The notes under the pieces: generated by a model
Database searches by the model: none
Told to the model about the DNA's origin: nothing
The model's input: only the letters and a program-made list of their open reading frames with translations
Program-made: the position numbers and the translations under genes
Shown: positions 45,201 through 53,350 of the stretch, in pieces
How the letters are laid out: the number at the start of each line of letters is the position of its first letter
Numbering within the stretch: the stretch's first letter is position 1
Assembly: GCF_000337835.1 (NCBI RefSeq)
Contig: NZ_AOLM01000004.1
Coordinates: 124,001-188,000, forward strand
Length of the DNA stretch: 64,000 nucleotides
DNA from: Haloferax sulfurifontis ATCC BAA-897
GTDB lineage: Archaea; Halobacteriota; Halobacteria; Halobacteriales; Haloferacaceae
Direction of reading: 5' to 3'

Positions 45201-45678
45201 CCCGGTAACATACAGCGTGCAGGTGTTTCTGTCGAGCCGCGTTCCCGACGACAGGCATCTCTTGGAAGCCGATATCGTGTGCGATCTCACTCAACACATC
45301 TCGAAGAATACTGTCGATGGTGCCGACATACGGGGCACGTCTGATCCGTTGGACCAAGAGTTCCACCTCCTCAACTGAGACTTGGTCCGCGGCAGGGACG
45401 AGGTCGTGTTCGACTATCTCTCGAAGACGGTCACAGATCTCCGGGATGATACCCGACGCTTCACTCCTGTTGAAGGAGATGACTGCGACTCGCTGTTCGG
45501 GAGTCGCGTCCCCCTCAGCGTACCGGCGGAGAATGTCTTCTGCGGCGATGTGGTTCGTGACTTCAGATTTACCTGCCCCCGGGACACAGTTGAGTGTATA
45601 CAACCCGGAATCGTGTCGGAAGTACGCGTCCCGAATTGCTCGCTGTGCGTTCTGGAGGCGGATCGGACCGTCACTCAC
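42202..45678 (-). CDS. AddA/RecB-like UvrD-family helicase with PD-(D/E)XK nuclease
   Basis: A 1158-residue superfamily-1 helicase-nuclease. The helicase has Walker A 'NCVPGAGKSEVTNHI' near residue 30, motif II 'SLIIDEAQDVSSIQH', 'GAGDLLQSVYLWR', 'RTIHDAKGDQDDVVVIANP' and motif VI 'LLYVALTRARDHLVVPL'. The nuclease domain fills the last 250 residues: 'GTCLHEALTTLVEREM', 'EIHGTSDFVVELHSGERHVSDVKI' (Asp, then DxK) and the 'YELQVTAYSYL' QxxxY motif, complete as in AddA/RecB. The GTG start overlaps the upstream gene by 8 bp. Last gene of a five-gene operon. It would unwind and degrade linear DNA. Confidence 0.87.
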   Translation of the reverse strand: MSDGPIRLQNAQRAIRDAYFRHDSGLYTLNCVPGAGKSEVTNHIAAEDILRRYAEGDATPEQRVAVISFNRSEASGIIPEICDRLREIVEHDLVPAADQVSVEEVELLVQRIRRAPYVGTIDSILRDVLSEIAHDIGFQEMPVVGNAARQKHLHAVCYRAIQNDSNLARRLERLEDAYPDAEFDDDVSEMLETAVAHCRDRRISTDEFRTELEQTFEDVYADGRPKAFDDVVAAANRCVGADVDESAYDDIDEDDREKIYEADSALHDDWSARIDDLCVVLEEYRRTYRQTIRDLGVVSHTDVAYLVDAYFDDRLDDVDDAHRTRIRQRYHTRVQSLIIDEAQDVSSIQHAALSHLVTPTTRVLGAGDLLQSVYLWRHAEPTLFETATVEGEYLGIDWDVHEHRTAKTTYRCVPDIASAINEISETALTDPARGNIGELDVRYPGLEADRDSTDESSVHIASFDPLASDPDSYTWVKPVEGRGEATTLATLVSKGLADGTFTDDGGEPLGITVLFRWSSKMDAYEEAFEEMGLSVRNASEDLFECDVVDAVLDVCEWLVAPADPERTRNLVTESNLGLEPLASNFETHRWDIDAVLDDCNLSDSHQHLLDGLAELRERRDSFLSRPAAVYIEDIIERLALRADPNRCFDVDSAQRVANLDALVETIEEWEADEHFTPLELTELIAPFRENTYMGPNQPSTADTSHDVEFRTIHDAKGDQDDVVVIANPGFGLWKHGPQAQRFITQGNIAGLAPPTDTDIPSDTSLPPFVNGLYDPEDTRDRDVGLRWATGHWCDDVAESADSTSLVGPERLRRVAANERAEAWRLLYVALTRARDHLVVPLPRSLPGEPRPRDRWLDTIRDGLNFNGDQTGSYTVDTETGAFDVGVNDVELRATWTNRSTSRNDDVAVNPPRRADLDPWVPRFINPSTMYPLTDDPDAQVLNHLLGKALHTEANDVPDDVPLQFDELGPDDVGTCLHEALTTLVEREMSEETLRSAESEVRHVFDDVVDDHAPRIDEDERDGLFNFFREEVLDDFLASDLWSRIQRADRVAVERPVDGLVTIDDVEIEIHGTSDFVVELHSGERHVSDVKITLTNQTPETRRRYELQVTAYSYLFEQQECSTTTVNRAVETFGVERDTIESSWPSEIVERRLASLVRQ

Positions 45679-46909
45679 CGCCGGTCACCTCGTTGTCGAG
45701 CATTGCTCGAACGACGTCCGGAAGTTCGCGTTCGGGGCTCAACAACCGCTTCTGCTCAGCATCAGGAACGACGTCCGTCTCCAGATGCTCTATTAGAGGA
45801 GATGGACGACGTTCCTCACCAGCCAGGTTTTCGATGTGACGGGTGACGATTAATCCCTCCCCGGCAGCTCTCAGAACATCGTCGAACTGATCTCGGTCCC
45901 GACCAGTCGTCCAAGCGGTTCGCGGCGCGAGCGTTCCAACACGACTGTCTCCGCGGAGGATCTCTTCCTGGAGTTCTGGGGGGATGACACTCTCAGTTTG
46001 CTTCGGCCACTCGCCATCGACCAATCCAACGGTAATGACGTACGGGACGTCCAACAGCCACACGTCGTTCGCTTCGAGGATATCTACTGCACGTGCGTTC
46101 GAGTGTTCCCTTCGACCGGGGCGTTGTGTTGCGATTAGCTGGGCAAGCTCTGCGACGCTACTCCACGACCGGTCAAGGGTTCCTTCGTCGAGTCGATCTG
46201 CGTACTTGTGACGCAATTGCTGGACGAGGGTTTTGACGCGAACGACCGCCCGTGCGTCACGCTCTGTCTCGATGAGAGCCGGCGAATCGTTCGCTTTCGT
46301 CACCGGAAGGCCGTGTTCCTCGTACATTTCGACGACGTCAGTAAGGACGTCAGTCACTGCCGCCGGCGTCGGTTCCGGGCATTCTCCAAGCCACTCGACG
46401 TACGTCACGAGACGTTCGTCAGCTTCCGGGTTCTCTTCGAGTTCGTCGTGCCACTCTCCAAGCGTCCGTGGTCCATCGGGCAACGCCTGCATCGACACTT
46501 GAACCCCTCCTGGGTCGATTGGCCACGACGGCGACGTCGCCGACGCAGGACACCAGCGGTGTTCGAGCGGCCGGCACAGGGTCTCCCGAGATGGTTCCCT
46601 GGTGCCAAGCACGTCGCACACCGACTCGATGAGTGCGTATGGACGCGTCTGCGTCACCCGGAGCTGAACCCAGAATACGGGCGTAATACCGTACTGCACA
46701 GCTGCGCGGTAGAGCGACTCTTCGTACTGGTCCAAATTACGTGCGACGACGGCGACGTCGCGTACGGGAACACCGACATCCCGGAGGCCAGCTACGGTCG
46801 CCATCACTGTTCGAGCCTCCTCGCGGCGCGTCGTCGTCGCCAACTCTGCAACGGGAACATCGGCGTCGTCGAGTGGCTCCACGAGGGAAAGGCGATCTGT
46901 GGATGTCAC
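45671..46909 (-). CDS. RecC/AddB-like protein, C-terminal half
   Basis: 412 residues from GTG 46909. 'DDADVPVAELATTTRREEARTVMATVAGLRDVGVPVRDVAVVARNLDQYEESLYRAAVQYGITPVFW' matches the region of inactivated UvrD-like helicases (RecC, AddB) that handles the second motor domain, and 'VWLLDVPYVITVGLVDGEWPKQ' is the characteristic 'GL.dGeWP' element. The start GTG is part of GTGA shared with the stop of the upstream gene, so the two halves are translated together. There is no PD-(D/E)XK nuclease motif. It is either a split subunit or one gene broken by a one-base shift. Confidence 0.7.
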   Translation of the reverse strand: MTSTDRLSLVEPLDDADVPVAELATTTRREEARTVMATVAGLRDVGVPVRDVAVVARNLDQYEESLYRAAVQYGITPVFWVQLRVTQTRPYALIESVCDVLGTREPSRETLCRPLEHRWCPASATSPSWPIDPGGVQVSMQALPDGPRTLGEWHDELEENPEADERLVTYVEWLGECPEPTPAAVTDVLTDVVEMYEEHGLPVTKANDSPALIETERDARAVVRVKTLVQQLRHKYADRLDEGTLDRSWSSVAELAQLIATQRPGRREHSNARAVDILEANDVWLLDVPYVITVGLVDGEWPKQTESVIPPELQEEILRGDSRVGTLAPRTAWTTGRDRDQFDDVLRAAGEGLIVTRHIENLAGEERRPSPLIEHLETDVVPDAEQKRLLSPERELPDVVRAMLDNEVTGGE

Positions 46910-47703
46910 GGATCGAACACCACCGCTCCCGGTTCGGCGACGTCGAATAGTTGCGGTACTCGCCGGGAGAGATACGATCCTGTCCCACGTCGGAAATGGA
47001 TGTGGACAGACACAGACACGGAGTTCAGTACGGCGTGCAAGAGGTCGATGTGTGCCGCGGGGACGCTGCTGACGCCGACGAGCGAAACACAGTCCACCTC
47101 TGGGAACGCTTCGTGCCAAACCTTTCCGTCGGTGGCGAGGATATTCCTCGCCGCGCGGCGGACGAACTCCACCTCAGAGATCGACTTCGACGTACGCTGG
47201 CGGAGTGCTCGTTCGATGCCTGTCGCAGCACTCAGGATTTCAGCTGCGTCCGCGTCAATCGGCGCTGTGAGCCCATCTGCGACGTCCCGGAATATTCCGA
47301 GTCGTTCTGGGTGGAATCCGGTCACGTTCTCGATCTCTGTCCGAACCTGTTCGACGGTCTGTGGATCCGAAGGCACGGCAGGAGATGTGATCGGCATCTC
47401 GTCTTCAGATAGTACGGATCGAATCATCGACAGGCGGTCGATGCGGTCAATTGTCGTCGTCGGAAGACCTGCAGCGTCGAGGATTCGTTCCCCGACCTCT
47501 GAAGGGTCGGCAAACTGTAAGCCGTCTTTTGGCGTCTGTGACTCTCGGAGTCTCCGCTGGATGTTGCGTCGGTGTAACTCCACGGGAGCCAGGACTAACT
47601 CCGTCTGATTCCACAAATTGTCTGCACGCTCAAGTAAGGCTTCTTCGTGCCCAACGTGGAGAGTCAGATTCCGAGGGAGTTGTTCCTGGAGTGTCTTAGC
47701 CAT
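46906..47703 (-). CDS. RecC/AddB-like protein, N-terminal half
   Basis: 265 residues ('MAKTLQEQLPRNLTLHVGHEEALLERADNLWNQTELVLAPVELHRRNIQRRLRES' to 'GTGSYLSRRVPQLFDVAEPGAVVFDP'). The pattern of a deteriorated helicase 1A domain without a Walker lysine, followed by a helical 1B part, continues smoothly into the next gene. The frame ends at TGA 46908-46906. The in-frame ATG at 47793 would lengthen it by 30 residues; 47703 is preferred for its clean N-terminus. It forms an operon with the HTH genes upstream. Confidence 0.68.
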   Translation of the reverse strand: MAKTLQEQLPRNLTLHVGHEEALLERADNLWNQTELVLAPVELHRRNIQRRLRESQTPKDGLQFADPSEVGERILDAAGLPTTTIDRIDRLSMIRSVLSEDEMPITSPAVPSDPQTVEQVRTEIENVTGFHPERLGIFRDVADGLTAPIDADAAEILSAATGIERALRQRTSKSISEVEFVRRAARNILATDGKVWHEAFPEVDCVSLVGVSSVPAAHIDLLHAVLNSVSVSVHIHFRRGTGSYLSRRVPQLFDVAEPGAVVFDP

Positions 47704-47801
47704 GGGTGTGTCACAGTCTGTGGCGGAGGTGTGGCCGAGATGTACGATCTCGCTACTCACCGCATCCTCGTCACGTATTGTTAAAGCAATCATCGGTCAC
47801 T

Positions 47802-48188
47802 TTAACTATCTGATTCTACCGATTCCTCCGCAGGAGTGTAACACTCGGTCGTAATGCGGCGGATCTGTCGTGCGAGCGGGTTCGTTGCATCTGTCGGCTT
47901 AACCTGTTTCGAGCGGTCGTCGTACTGCGCAACTCCGAGTTCGTCGAGTGTCTCCAGATGAACCTGTGTCAACCCGATGTAGACGCGGGTACGCTGTTCA
48001 CCCGTGACTCGACTCGGATCGACGGCGTTCTCACGCGCAGCGATTTCGACGGCGAGTTCACCAACAGAAACAGAGTCCTCTGACCGAGAGAGTGAGAGAA
48101 TTACCCTTCTTCGTCTGCTGTTCGAGAGTGCGTCGAAGACGTCGGCCGGGTCCAACGGGATCGCGTGATCACATTCGACGTCGGTCAT
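47802..48188 (-). CDS. winged-helix regulator (ArsR/DUF7344-like)
   Basis: 128 residues starting MTDVECDHAIPLDPADVFDALSNSRRRRVILSLSRSEDSVSVGELAVEIAARENAV. The 'ALSNSRRRRVILSLS' helix and 'SVSVGELAVEIAAREN' are the opening of a winged helix common in haloarchaeal regulators; 'RVYIGLTQVHLETLDELGVAQYDDRSKQV' is the recognition helix and wing. Its ATG shares one base with the stop of the upstream HTH gene, and the AddB-like gene follows after 98 bp. It probably controls the operon. Confidence 0.78.
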   Translation of the reverse strand: MTDVECDHAIPLDPADVFDALSNSRRRRVILSLSRSEDSVSVGELAVEIAARENAVDPSRVTGEQRTRVYIGLTQVHLETLDELGVAQYDDRSKQVKPTDATNPLARQIRRITTECYTPAEESVESDS

Positions 48189-48490
48189 CACATTCCCTCC
48201 TGAGCAAGCCACTCTCCACGAGTCGTGAGCAAGACCACCTGTCGATCCAGCTCTCCAATGAGGTCTGCGTACCCTTCAGATTCGAGTTGATGGAGAAGTT
48301 CGTCGATCTCAGTCAGGAGGAGTCCGGTCTCTACAGCGAGGTCCTGACGTGTCGTTGCGCCGGCGGCATCGTACGCACACCTGGCGATTCGTACTAGTTC
48401 TGGGTCGTGGGCCGAGGGGTGAATTCTGTCCTTCGCCGACTGAGAGACAGAGTTTTCACTGTCGGCACTACTACTTTCGTTTGCTGTCAT
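48188..48490 (-). CDS. small winged-helix / MarR-like HTH protein
   Basis: A 100-residue protein with a disordered Ser-rich N-terminus and the HTH 'ELVRIARCAYDAAGATTRQDLAVETGLLLTEIDELLHQLESEGYADLIGELDRQVVLLTTRGEWLAQEGM', a typical helix-turn-helix-wing with 'LTTRGEW' in the wing. The stop overlaps the next ATG by one base (TGATG). First gene of the AddA/AddB operon, with a TATA-like tract at 48561-48570, so the leader is about 50 nt. Two HTH proteins in tandem imply sensing or autoregulation of the nuclease. Confidence 0.78.
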   Translation of the reverse strand: MTANESSSADSENSVSQSAKDRIHPSAHDPELVRIARCAYDAAGATTRQDLAVETGLLLTEIDELLHQLESEGYADLIGELDRQVVLLTTRGEWLAQEGM

Positions 48491-48560
48491 TGTCGGCAGC
48501 TTAGTCTCCGGTGTACACGCACCGGGGGCGATTTCGCGCCACCTGTGGCTACTTACTAGA

Positions 48561-48570
48561 GTATAAAAGA
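48561..48570 (-). promoter_or_regulatory. TATA box for the HTH-AddB-AddA operon
   Basis: On the minus strand the sequence is TCTTTTATAC, inside the AT-rich 48548-48590 block. It is about 75 bp before the first gene, so transcription would begin near 48540. The palindromic GGTGTACACGCACC stretch around 48509-48523, downstream of that start, could be an operator or a leader hairpin. Confidence 0.45.
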
Positions 48571-48697
48571 TATTTGTATTCTTAGCAAGCGTTTGGGTAG
48601 ATAGGCTCTATGAAGGCTCCACCGCTGGAATCCGACGTGGAGTTTAGAAAGCGATTAGAGTAGTGCCTTCAGGGAGACGAAGTTCTGCGGAACGGCG

Positions 48698-49042
48698 TCA
48701 CTCAATCAACGTGAAGTTCTCCTCAACCTCATCAAAATACTCACGCCAGGTTGCGGGGATGTCGTCTAGGGTGTATTCACCATTATTCGCCATTTTCAGC
48801 AACTCAATTGCTTCTTCGTCAGAAGCTCGAACCAGATCTATGTCTTGGATAGCTCGGACTCTGGATTCCGGCGTACTCATGACTCGTTCCCTCTTGAGGG
48901 CGTTTCTGAAGTAGAACCAATACATCATGTTCCCTTCAGCGACGATTCCCGTCGGAGTTGGATTCACATCGTGCTCTTTGCTGGACACGAACGGAAGCGC
49001 CGATAGGTGAGTGATTGTGGCGAGGTATGTTCGGCGGAGCAT
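48698..49042 (-). CDS. hypothetical protein, divergent from the STAND gene
   Basis: 114 residues: a hydrophobic N-terminal stretch ('MLRRTYLATITHLSALPFVSS'), 'MMYWFYFRNALKRERVMSTPESRVRAIQDIDLVRASDEEAIELLKMANNGEYTLDDIPATWREYFDEVEENFTLIE' to the end. I do not recognise a family. Base composition is as AT-rich as the STAND gene. ATG 49042 is chosen over GTG 49054. It shares the 225-bp region 49043-49267 with the STAND gene and could be its regulator or immunity partner; nothing in the sequence proves it. Confidence 0.6.
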   Translation of the reverse strand: MLRRTYLATITHLSALPFVSSKEHDVNPTPTGIVAEGNMMYWFYFRNALKRERVMSTPESRVRAIQDIDLVRASDEEAIELLKMANNGEYTLDDIPATWREYFDEVEENFTLIE

Positions 49043-49267
49043 TGCTGTCGACACAGATGTCGGGGGGCTTCAATTATTCCCCCAACTACTCGCAGGTGCG
49101 AGATTACTTTTGCCGGTGTCACCGGATTGGGAGCGGATAAACTTGGATCCGGATAACCTATCCGCCGAGGGATCAGCCCACGTTGGGGCGTCTACAACTG
49201 GCTATGAGAGAGGTATAGTCGCGCGCGGGGAAAGGCTCAATATCTATTCTCCTCAACTTCCGACTCA

Positions 49268-52200
49268 ATGCGAAACGGGGATACTGAACCGGAACACTAT
49301 GTCTCACGTCCGGAAATTGAGGAACAGCTATTCGCATTCATTGATGACGAAGTAGACCTGCTACATATCGCTGGGGAGCCGGGCGTAGGAAAGACATGGA
49401 CGATAGAGAAGATCGACCGGGCGTACAGCGGTAGCAAGGATGTTGAAATCGTTTCTATCGGAGGCCATCTTGATGTGGAAGACTTCTATCGCAAAATCTA
49501 TCGAAGCATCCTCGACAACCTGCCCGAAGAAAAGAAAGAGGAAGGTAGGCGACTAACCGGCGTCGGCGTAGCTCCAGTTGGTAGTCTTTCATGGGATGCC
49601 GAATCGGCCGACGCACCTCAAGTACAGCTCAAGTATCGAGACGTACTCGAAGGAGTCGCCGAACTTTACCCCGAAGATCAGCACCTTCTACTCTGTATCG
49701 ACGATATTCACAAACTCAGCATCGAAGAGGATCCGATCAGGGATGCTGTTCGAGAGGCAGCCGACCTACTTACAGAGAATATCACTCTGATTACTGCCGG
49801 ACAGCTCTCGTTCGACCGATTAGACACCGAAGTAAACATCTCCACCTTCACGGAGCAACAGACCACATCTCTGCTTCAGGACGAGTTCAAGTATCTCCCT
49901 GAAGAGGAGGCAGCGGAGATACACCAGGAATTGGGCGGTCATCCGCTCTATATCGGATTACTCATCGAAGCCAACGACCCCGACGAAATACCGGAAATAC
50001 CGAAGGGAGAGGTGTACGATGAGATCCAGCAGCGGTATCTCCACTCACTTTCAGCGGACGAACAACGGTTCCTCCGACTCACATCTCCACTCCCCGAACT
50101 CAACGAACGCCTCTGTAACGCGGTCATTCCCAACGACGAATCGTTCGACAGCGTCAGCATCGACCGCCTACTCCGAGGACTCAGCGAGCGAGTAATCACC
50201 CAAGACTTCGGATGGAACGAGAACAGTATCAAATCCTACCGGATTCACGATACATTCCGCGAATTCCTCCAGAAACGGCTCAACCCGTCGAAGGAAGCAC
50301 AGGTTCGTCGAAACGCATTCCGATACTACAGTGAGCGAATCCATTCACTCCTCAGCACCAGCGACGTAGATCTAAACACGGAAGTGGATCTCGTCTTCTC
50401 CTGTCTTAACCACCTCTCAAAAGACATCGAAACCGAAGAACATCAGGAACTCCGTCAGCTCATCAAATCTGGATTCGACCAAGACGGACTATCGTACTAC
50501 CCTGCATCCCTTCTGACAGAGGAACTCAAGACATGGCGCACCGAGGAACTACCCGACGACACTGTAAACGCGCTAATCAGCACGCTCGATCAACGTGAAG
50601 AAATTGCAAGAGCCTTCTATGACGAGAACACACACCCGAGTTGGGGTGAAGAACTCCTCCACCGAGATTTATTCAACGAGCCGGACGGCTATCTCCTCGG
50701 ATATCAAAACCAGATTGTCAACGACCAACCCGACTTCATCCTCCAAGTCATCCAATCAACCACAACAGAAAGCCCCAATACGCGACGATTCTTCGTCAAC
50801 ATCGCCACAGAACTACCTCCGGAAACAGCTGCAAAAACCACGTCAATTGTCGCAGACTGGATTCGCACAACCGGGGACGTACACGCTTTCGAATACCAGG
50901 GCCTCCAGCTGGTCGAATATCTGTGTAACCACGGTGAAACCGAGGCTGCGCTCGAAGTCCTCGAAGCAATCCTCCACCCCAAGCAGCGAGATATCGAGGA
51001 GGAACGACAGCAGGAACGCCGATTTGAACGATACAGCACCATCGAAACCCTCGACGATACCTTCGACCAGTTCGTTACGGAAGCCGGCGAGGACTTTATC
51101 CAAGTGCTTGAGGACACCCTCCGAGAGACACTCCAGTCAGAACAGGACGAAGAAGGGACGATTCACCACGAATCAGTTGCCGACCAAAAGCCGATCAAGG
51201 ACCTCGATTACGACGAAACCAACAGGGGCAAACGGAAGCACATCATCTACACCTACCTCTCACGCGCCGCCACCCACTGGGTAGACGAGAACCCAACCGA
51301 CGCAGACCGGAAACAGCTGATTCAGAACTATCTGGACGACGAAAATCCGAATTTCCGACGACTCGGACTCTTCCTACTGAGCAAGCATCCTAAAGCCATC
51401 ACCGACCGTACCAGATCAGAGCTTCTCGAAGAAGAAAACTACTATCAAGGGGATGTCCAGTTCGAGTTCTATCGACTGCTAGAGAACGGCTTCCAGCACC
51501 TGTCTGCGGATGATCAGGGACAAATCTGCCAGTTGATTCGCAACGGACCCCCGGACAGCGAAGGAATGGAACAACGAGCAGAATATTTAGCCGAACAAAG
51601 TGGAGAACCCGTCGAAGAAGTCAAACAGCGGATTATCGAGAAGTGGCACCGAAATCGGCTCTACCTCATCGAAAACCACCTCCCCCAGAATCATCACGAG
51701 TATCTGGAGCACAGCCTCGACAAACACGGCCAACCAGAACGCCTACCGACAGAGCCGTATACTCCAGATGTCCGCGGGGGAATGGTCGCACAGAAAGAAC
51801 CTGACGAACTCAGCCAGATACCCGGCGACTCGGCTGTAGAAGTCCTCAAGTTCTTAGCCGAATGGGAACCCTCCGAAGAGGAGAAATGGGAACCACAGGG
51901 CGAAGGCGGTTTCGAAGAGGTCAGCTATCACGGTGTCTCGGACGAACTCGAAGACCGCATCCAGGAACATCCACAGGAATATGCGGCCGAAATCACGCTC
52001 CTGAAAGACGCCAAACCACAGTACGCCGACATCGCTCTCCGCGCATTTCGAGACGCTCTCGATGACGACCGAACCTTCCCTTGGAGTCCTGTACTGGAGC
52101 TATGTGAGTATATCGTAGAGCATCCTGAAGGATGGAGTGACCGCTGCCGGTTCGATATAGCAACCCTGACATATAATGCGATAGTCTTAGATGCAACCGA

Positions 52201-53350
52201 CTTCCCAACCGGCCACGTAGACCGCACTAAGCAGTTACTCCTGAACCTGGTCGTTGAGATAGATATCAACCCTGACGACCAGCCCCTGAGCTGGATCGGT
52301 GGCGTCGGAACAACTCAGGAAGAAGTACGAGGGCGAGCCGTTGAAGCAATAGTAATGCTCGCCGTGTGGCAGCACGACGAGGAAGATAAGTCAACGTTGG
52401 ACGGGGAAATCAGGGAGGCCATCCGGACGAAACTCAGCTCTGATACCGACTTAGAAGTTCGGACGGCTCTGGGCCGTCAGTTCGGCAACCTCTGGGCCTT
52501 AGACGAAGAACTGGTTAAAGAAGGCCTCGATGATCTGTTCCCGACCGGTGACAGTCTGGATGCGAAACAACGGTTTTCCAGAGCGTTCAATGGCTATCTA
52601 TCCCGGCACGGATGCCACGCACCCGCGTACAATTTCATTCGACCATACTACATCCATGCCGTCAGCCTCGTGACTGAGGAAGACTCCGAGCAAGAGTTCG
52701 TCAACGCAGATGGTCTTGCCGGCCACATCGGAGCCTCGTATATCTTCCAAAACGAAGCCCTGGACGATGACGACAGCCTGATCAGGCGATATTATAAACA
52801 GAGTTCGCCAGAACTAGCCGCGAAAATCGCTGATGCGATCTCACGTACAATCGAAAATGGAGACGCTCTGGATGGTGAATGGGAGCAGGTTAGTCTGCTC
52901 TGGAGATGGAGACTCCACCAGGTCGAACAGGACATCCAGAGCCCCGAAGAGGAAGAAGACTATCGGCGTGAATTCCACCGTTTCTTCGACTGCCTGAAAA
53001 ACACCGATGAGTCAGGGCTTCCTGAAGAACAGGAGCTACTCGAACGCTCCGTCCGGTTCATCATCCACGACTCGTTCGGCGTCCGTTCCTTGGAGGAATG
53101 GTTGGCCGACCAGTCCGACGAGCACCCTCAAGAAGCAATCACGGTGTACGAGCAGGTTATCGAACCCTCATCCCCCGCGAAATGGCCGGAAATAGTTCGG
53201 TCGAGTCAGGACGAACACCGCGAGCAACTGTATACGAACGCCGTCGAACACAATAATTCAGCATGTAACACCGCGGTCAGGATAGCTAATCAGTTCGCAG
53301 CACAGGGCCAAGAGTATGATCGAGACTTCCTTGACGACCAACTTCGATAA
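49268..53350 (+). CDS. giant STAND-type NTPase (candidate antiviral sensor)
   Basis: A 1360-residue protein with no N-terminal effector: the ATPase begins at once. Walker A is GEPGVGKT (36-43), Walker B is LLLCIDD (140-146), a sensor segment 'ITLITAGQLSFDR' follows near 175, and 'QELGGHPLYIGLLIEAN' (the GxP motif of STAND proteins) near 222, then a winged helix ending 'SYRIHDTFREFLQKRL' near 330. The remaining roughly 1000 residues are mostly acidic helices in repeated pairs, as in an alpha-solenoid sensor. STAND proteins of this build include the Avs antiviral family. TATA-like CAATATCTATT (49238-49248) predicts a leaderless start. The DNA is much AT-richer than the core. Confidence 0.82.
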   Translation: MRNGDTEPEHYVSRPEIEEQLFAFIDDEVDLLHIAGEPGVGKTWTIEKIDRAYSGSKDVEIVSIGGHLDVEDFYRKIYRSILDNLPEEKKEEGRRLTGVGVAPVGSLSWDAESADAPQVQLKYRDVLEGVAELYPEDQHLLLCIDDIHKLSIEEDPIRDAVREAADLLTENITLITAGQLSFDRLDTEVNISTFTEQQTTSLLQDEFKYLPEEEAAEIHQELGGHPLYIGLLIEANDPDEIPEIPKGEVYDEIQQRYLHSLSADEQRFLRLTSPLPELNERLCNAVIPNDESFDSVSIDRLLRGLSERVITQDFGWNENSIKSYRIHDTFREFLQKRLNPSKEAQVRRNAFRYYSERIHSLLSTSDVDLNTEVDLVFSCLNHLSKDIETEEHQELRQLIKSGFDQDGLSYYPASLLTEELKTWRTEELPDDTVNALISTLDQREEIARAFYDENTHPSWGEELLHRDLFNEPDGYLLGYQNQIVNDQPDFILQVIQSTTTESPNTRRFFVNIATELPPETAAKTTSIVADWIRTTGDVHAFEYQGLQLVEYLCNHGETEAALEVLEAILHPKQRDIEEERQQERRFERYSTIETLDDTFDQFVTEAGEDFIQVLEDTLRETLQSEQDEEGTIHHESVADQKPIKDLDYDETNRGKRKHIIYTYLSRAATHWVDENPTDADRKQLIQNYLDDENPNFRRLGLFLLSKHPKAITDRTRSELLEEENYYQGDVQFEFYRLLENGFQHLSADDQGQICQLIRNGPPDSEGMEQRAEYLAEQSGEPVEEVKQRIIEKWHRNRLYLIENHLPQNHHEYLEHSLDKHGQPERLPTEPYTPDVRGGMVAQKEPDELSQIPGDSAVEVLKFLAEWEPSEEEKWEPQGEGGFEEVSYHGVSDELEDRIQEHPQEYAAEITLLKDAKPQYADIALRAFRDALDDDRTFPWSPVLELCEYIVEHPEGWSDRCRFDIATLTYNAIVLDATDFPTGHVDRTKQLLLNLVVEIDINPDDQPLSWIGGVGTTQEEVRGRAVEAIVMLAVWQHDEEDKSTLDGEIREAIRTKLSSDTDLEVRTALGRQFGNLWALDEELVKEGLDDLFPTGDSLDAKQRFSRAFNGYLSRHGCHAPAYNFIRPYYIHAVSLVTEEDSEQEFVNADGLAGHIGASYIFQNEALDDDDSLIRRYYKQSSPELAAKIADAISRTIENGDALDGEWEQVSLLWRWRLHQVEQDIQSPEEEEDYRREFHRFFDCLKNTDESGLPEEQELLERSVRFIIHDSFGVRSLEEWLADQSDEHPQEAITVYEQVIEPSSPAKWPEIVRSSQDEHREQLYTNAVEHNNSACNTAVRIANQFAAQGQEYDRDFLDDQLR

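Noticed and set aside
46208-47608. Long plus-strand frame (466 codons) opposite the AddB-like genes
   Set aside because: Its sequence is Arg/Cys-rich with no domain, and the minus strand has an acidic haloarchaeal composition and RecC-like motifs.
48610-48663. 17-codon frame (ATGAAGGCTCC...) upstream of the 48698 gene
   Set aside because: Too short, no coding signal and no partner; could be a degraded end of an older gene.
49268-50300. STAND gene read as an Orc1/Cdc6 replication initiator
   Set aside because: The GxP ('GGHPLYIGLL') motif and large helical C-terminus are STAND features, and the protein is about three times the length of Orc1/Cdc6; no origin repeats lie nearby.
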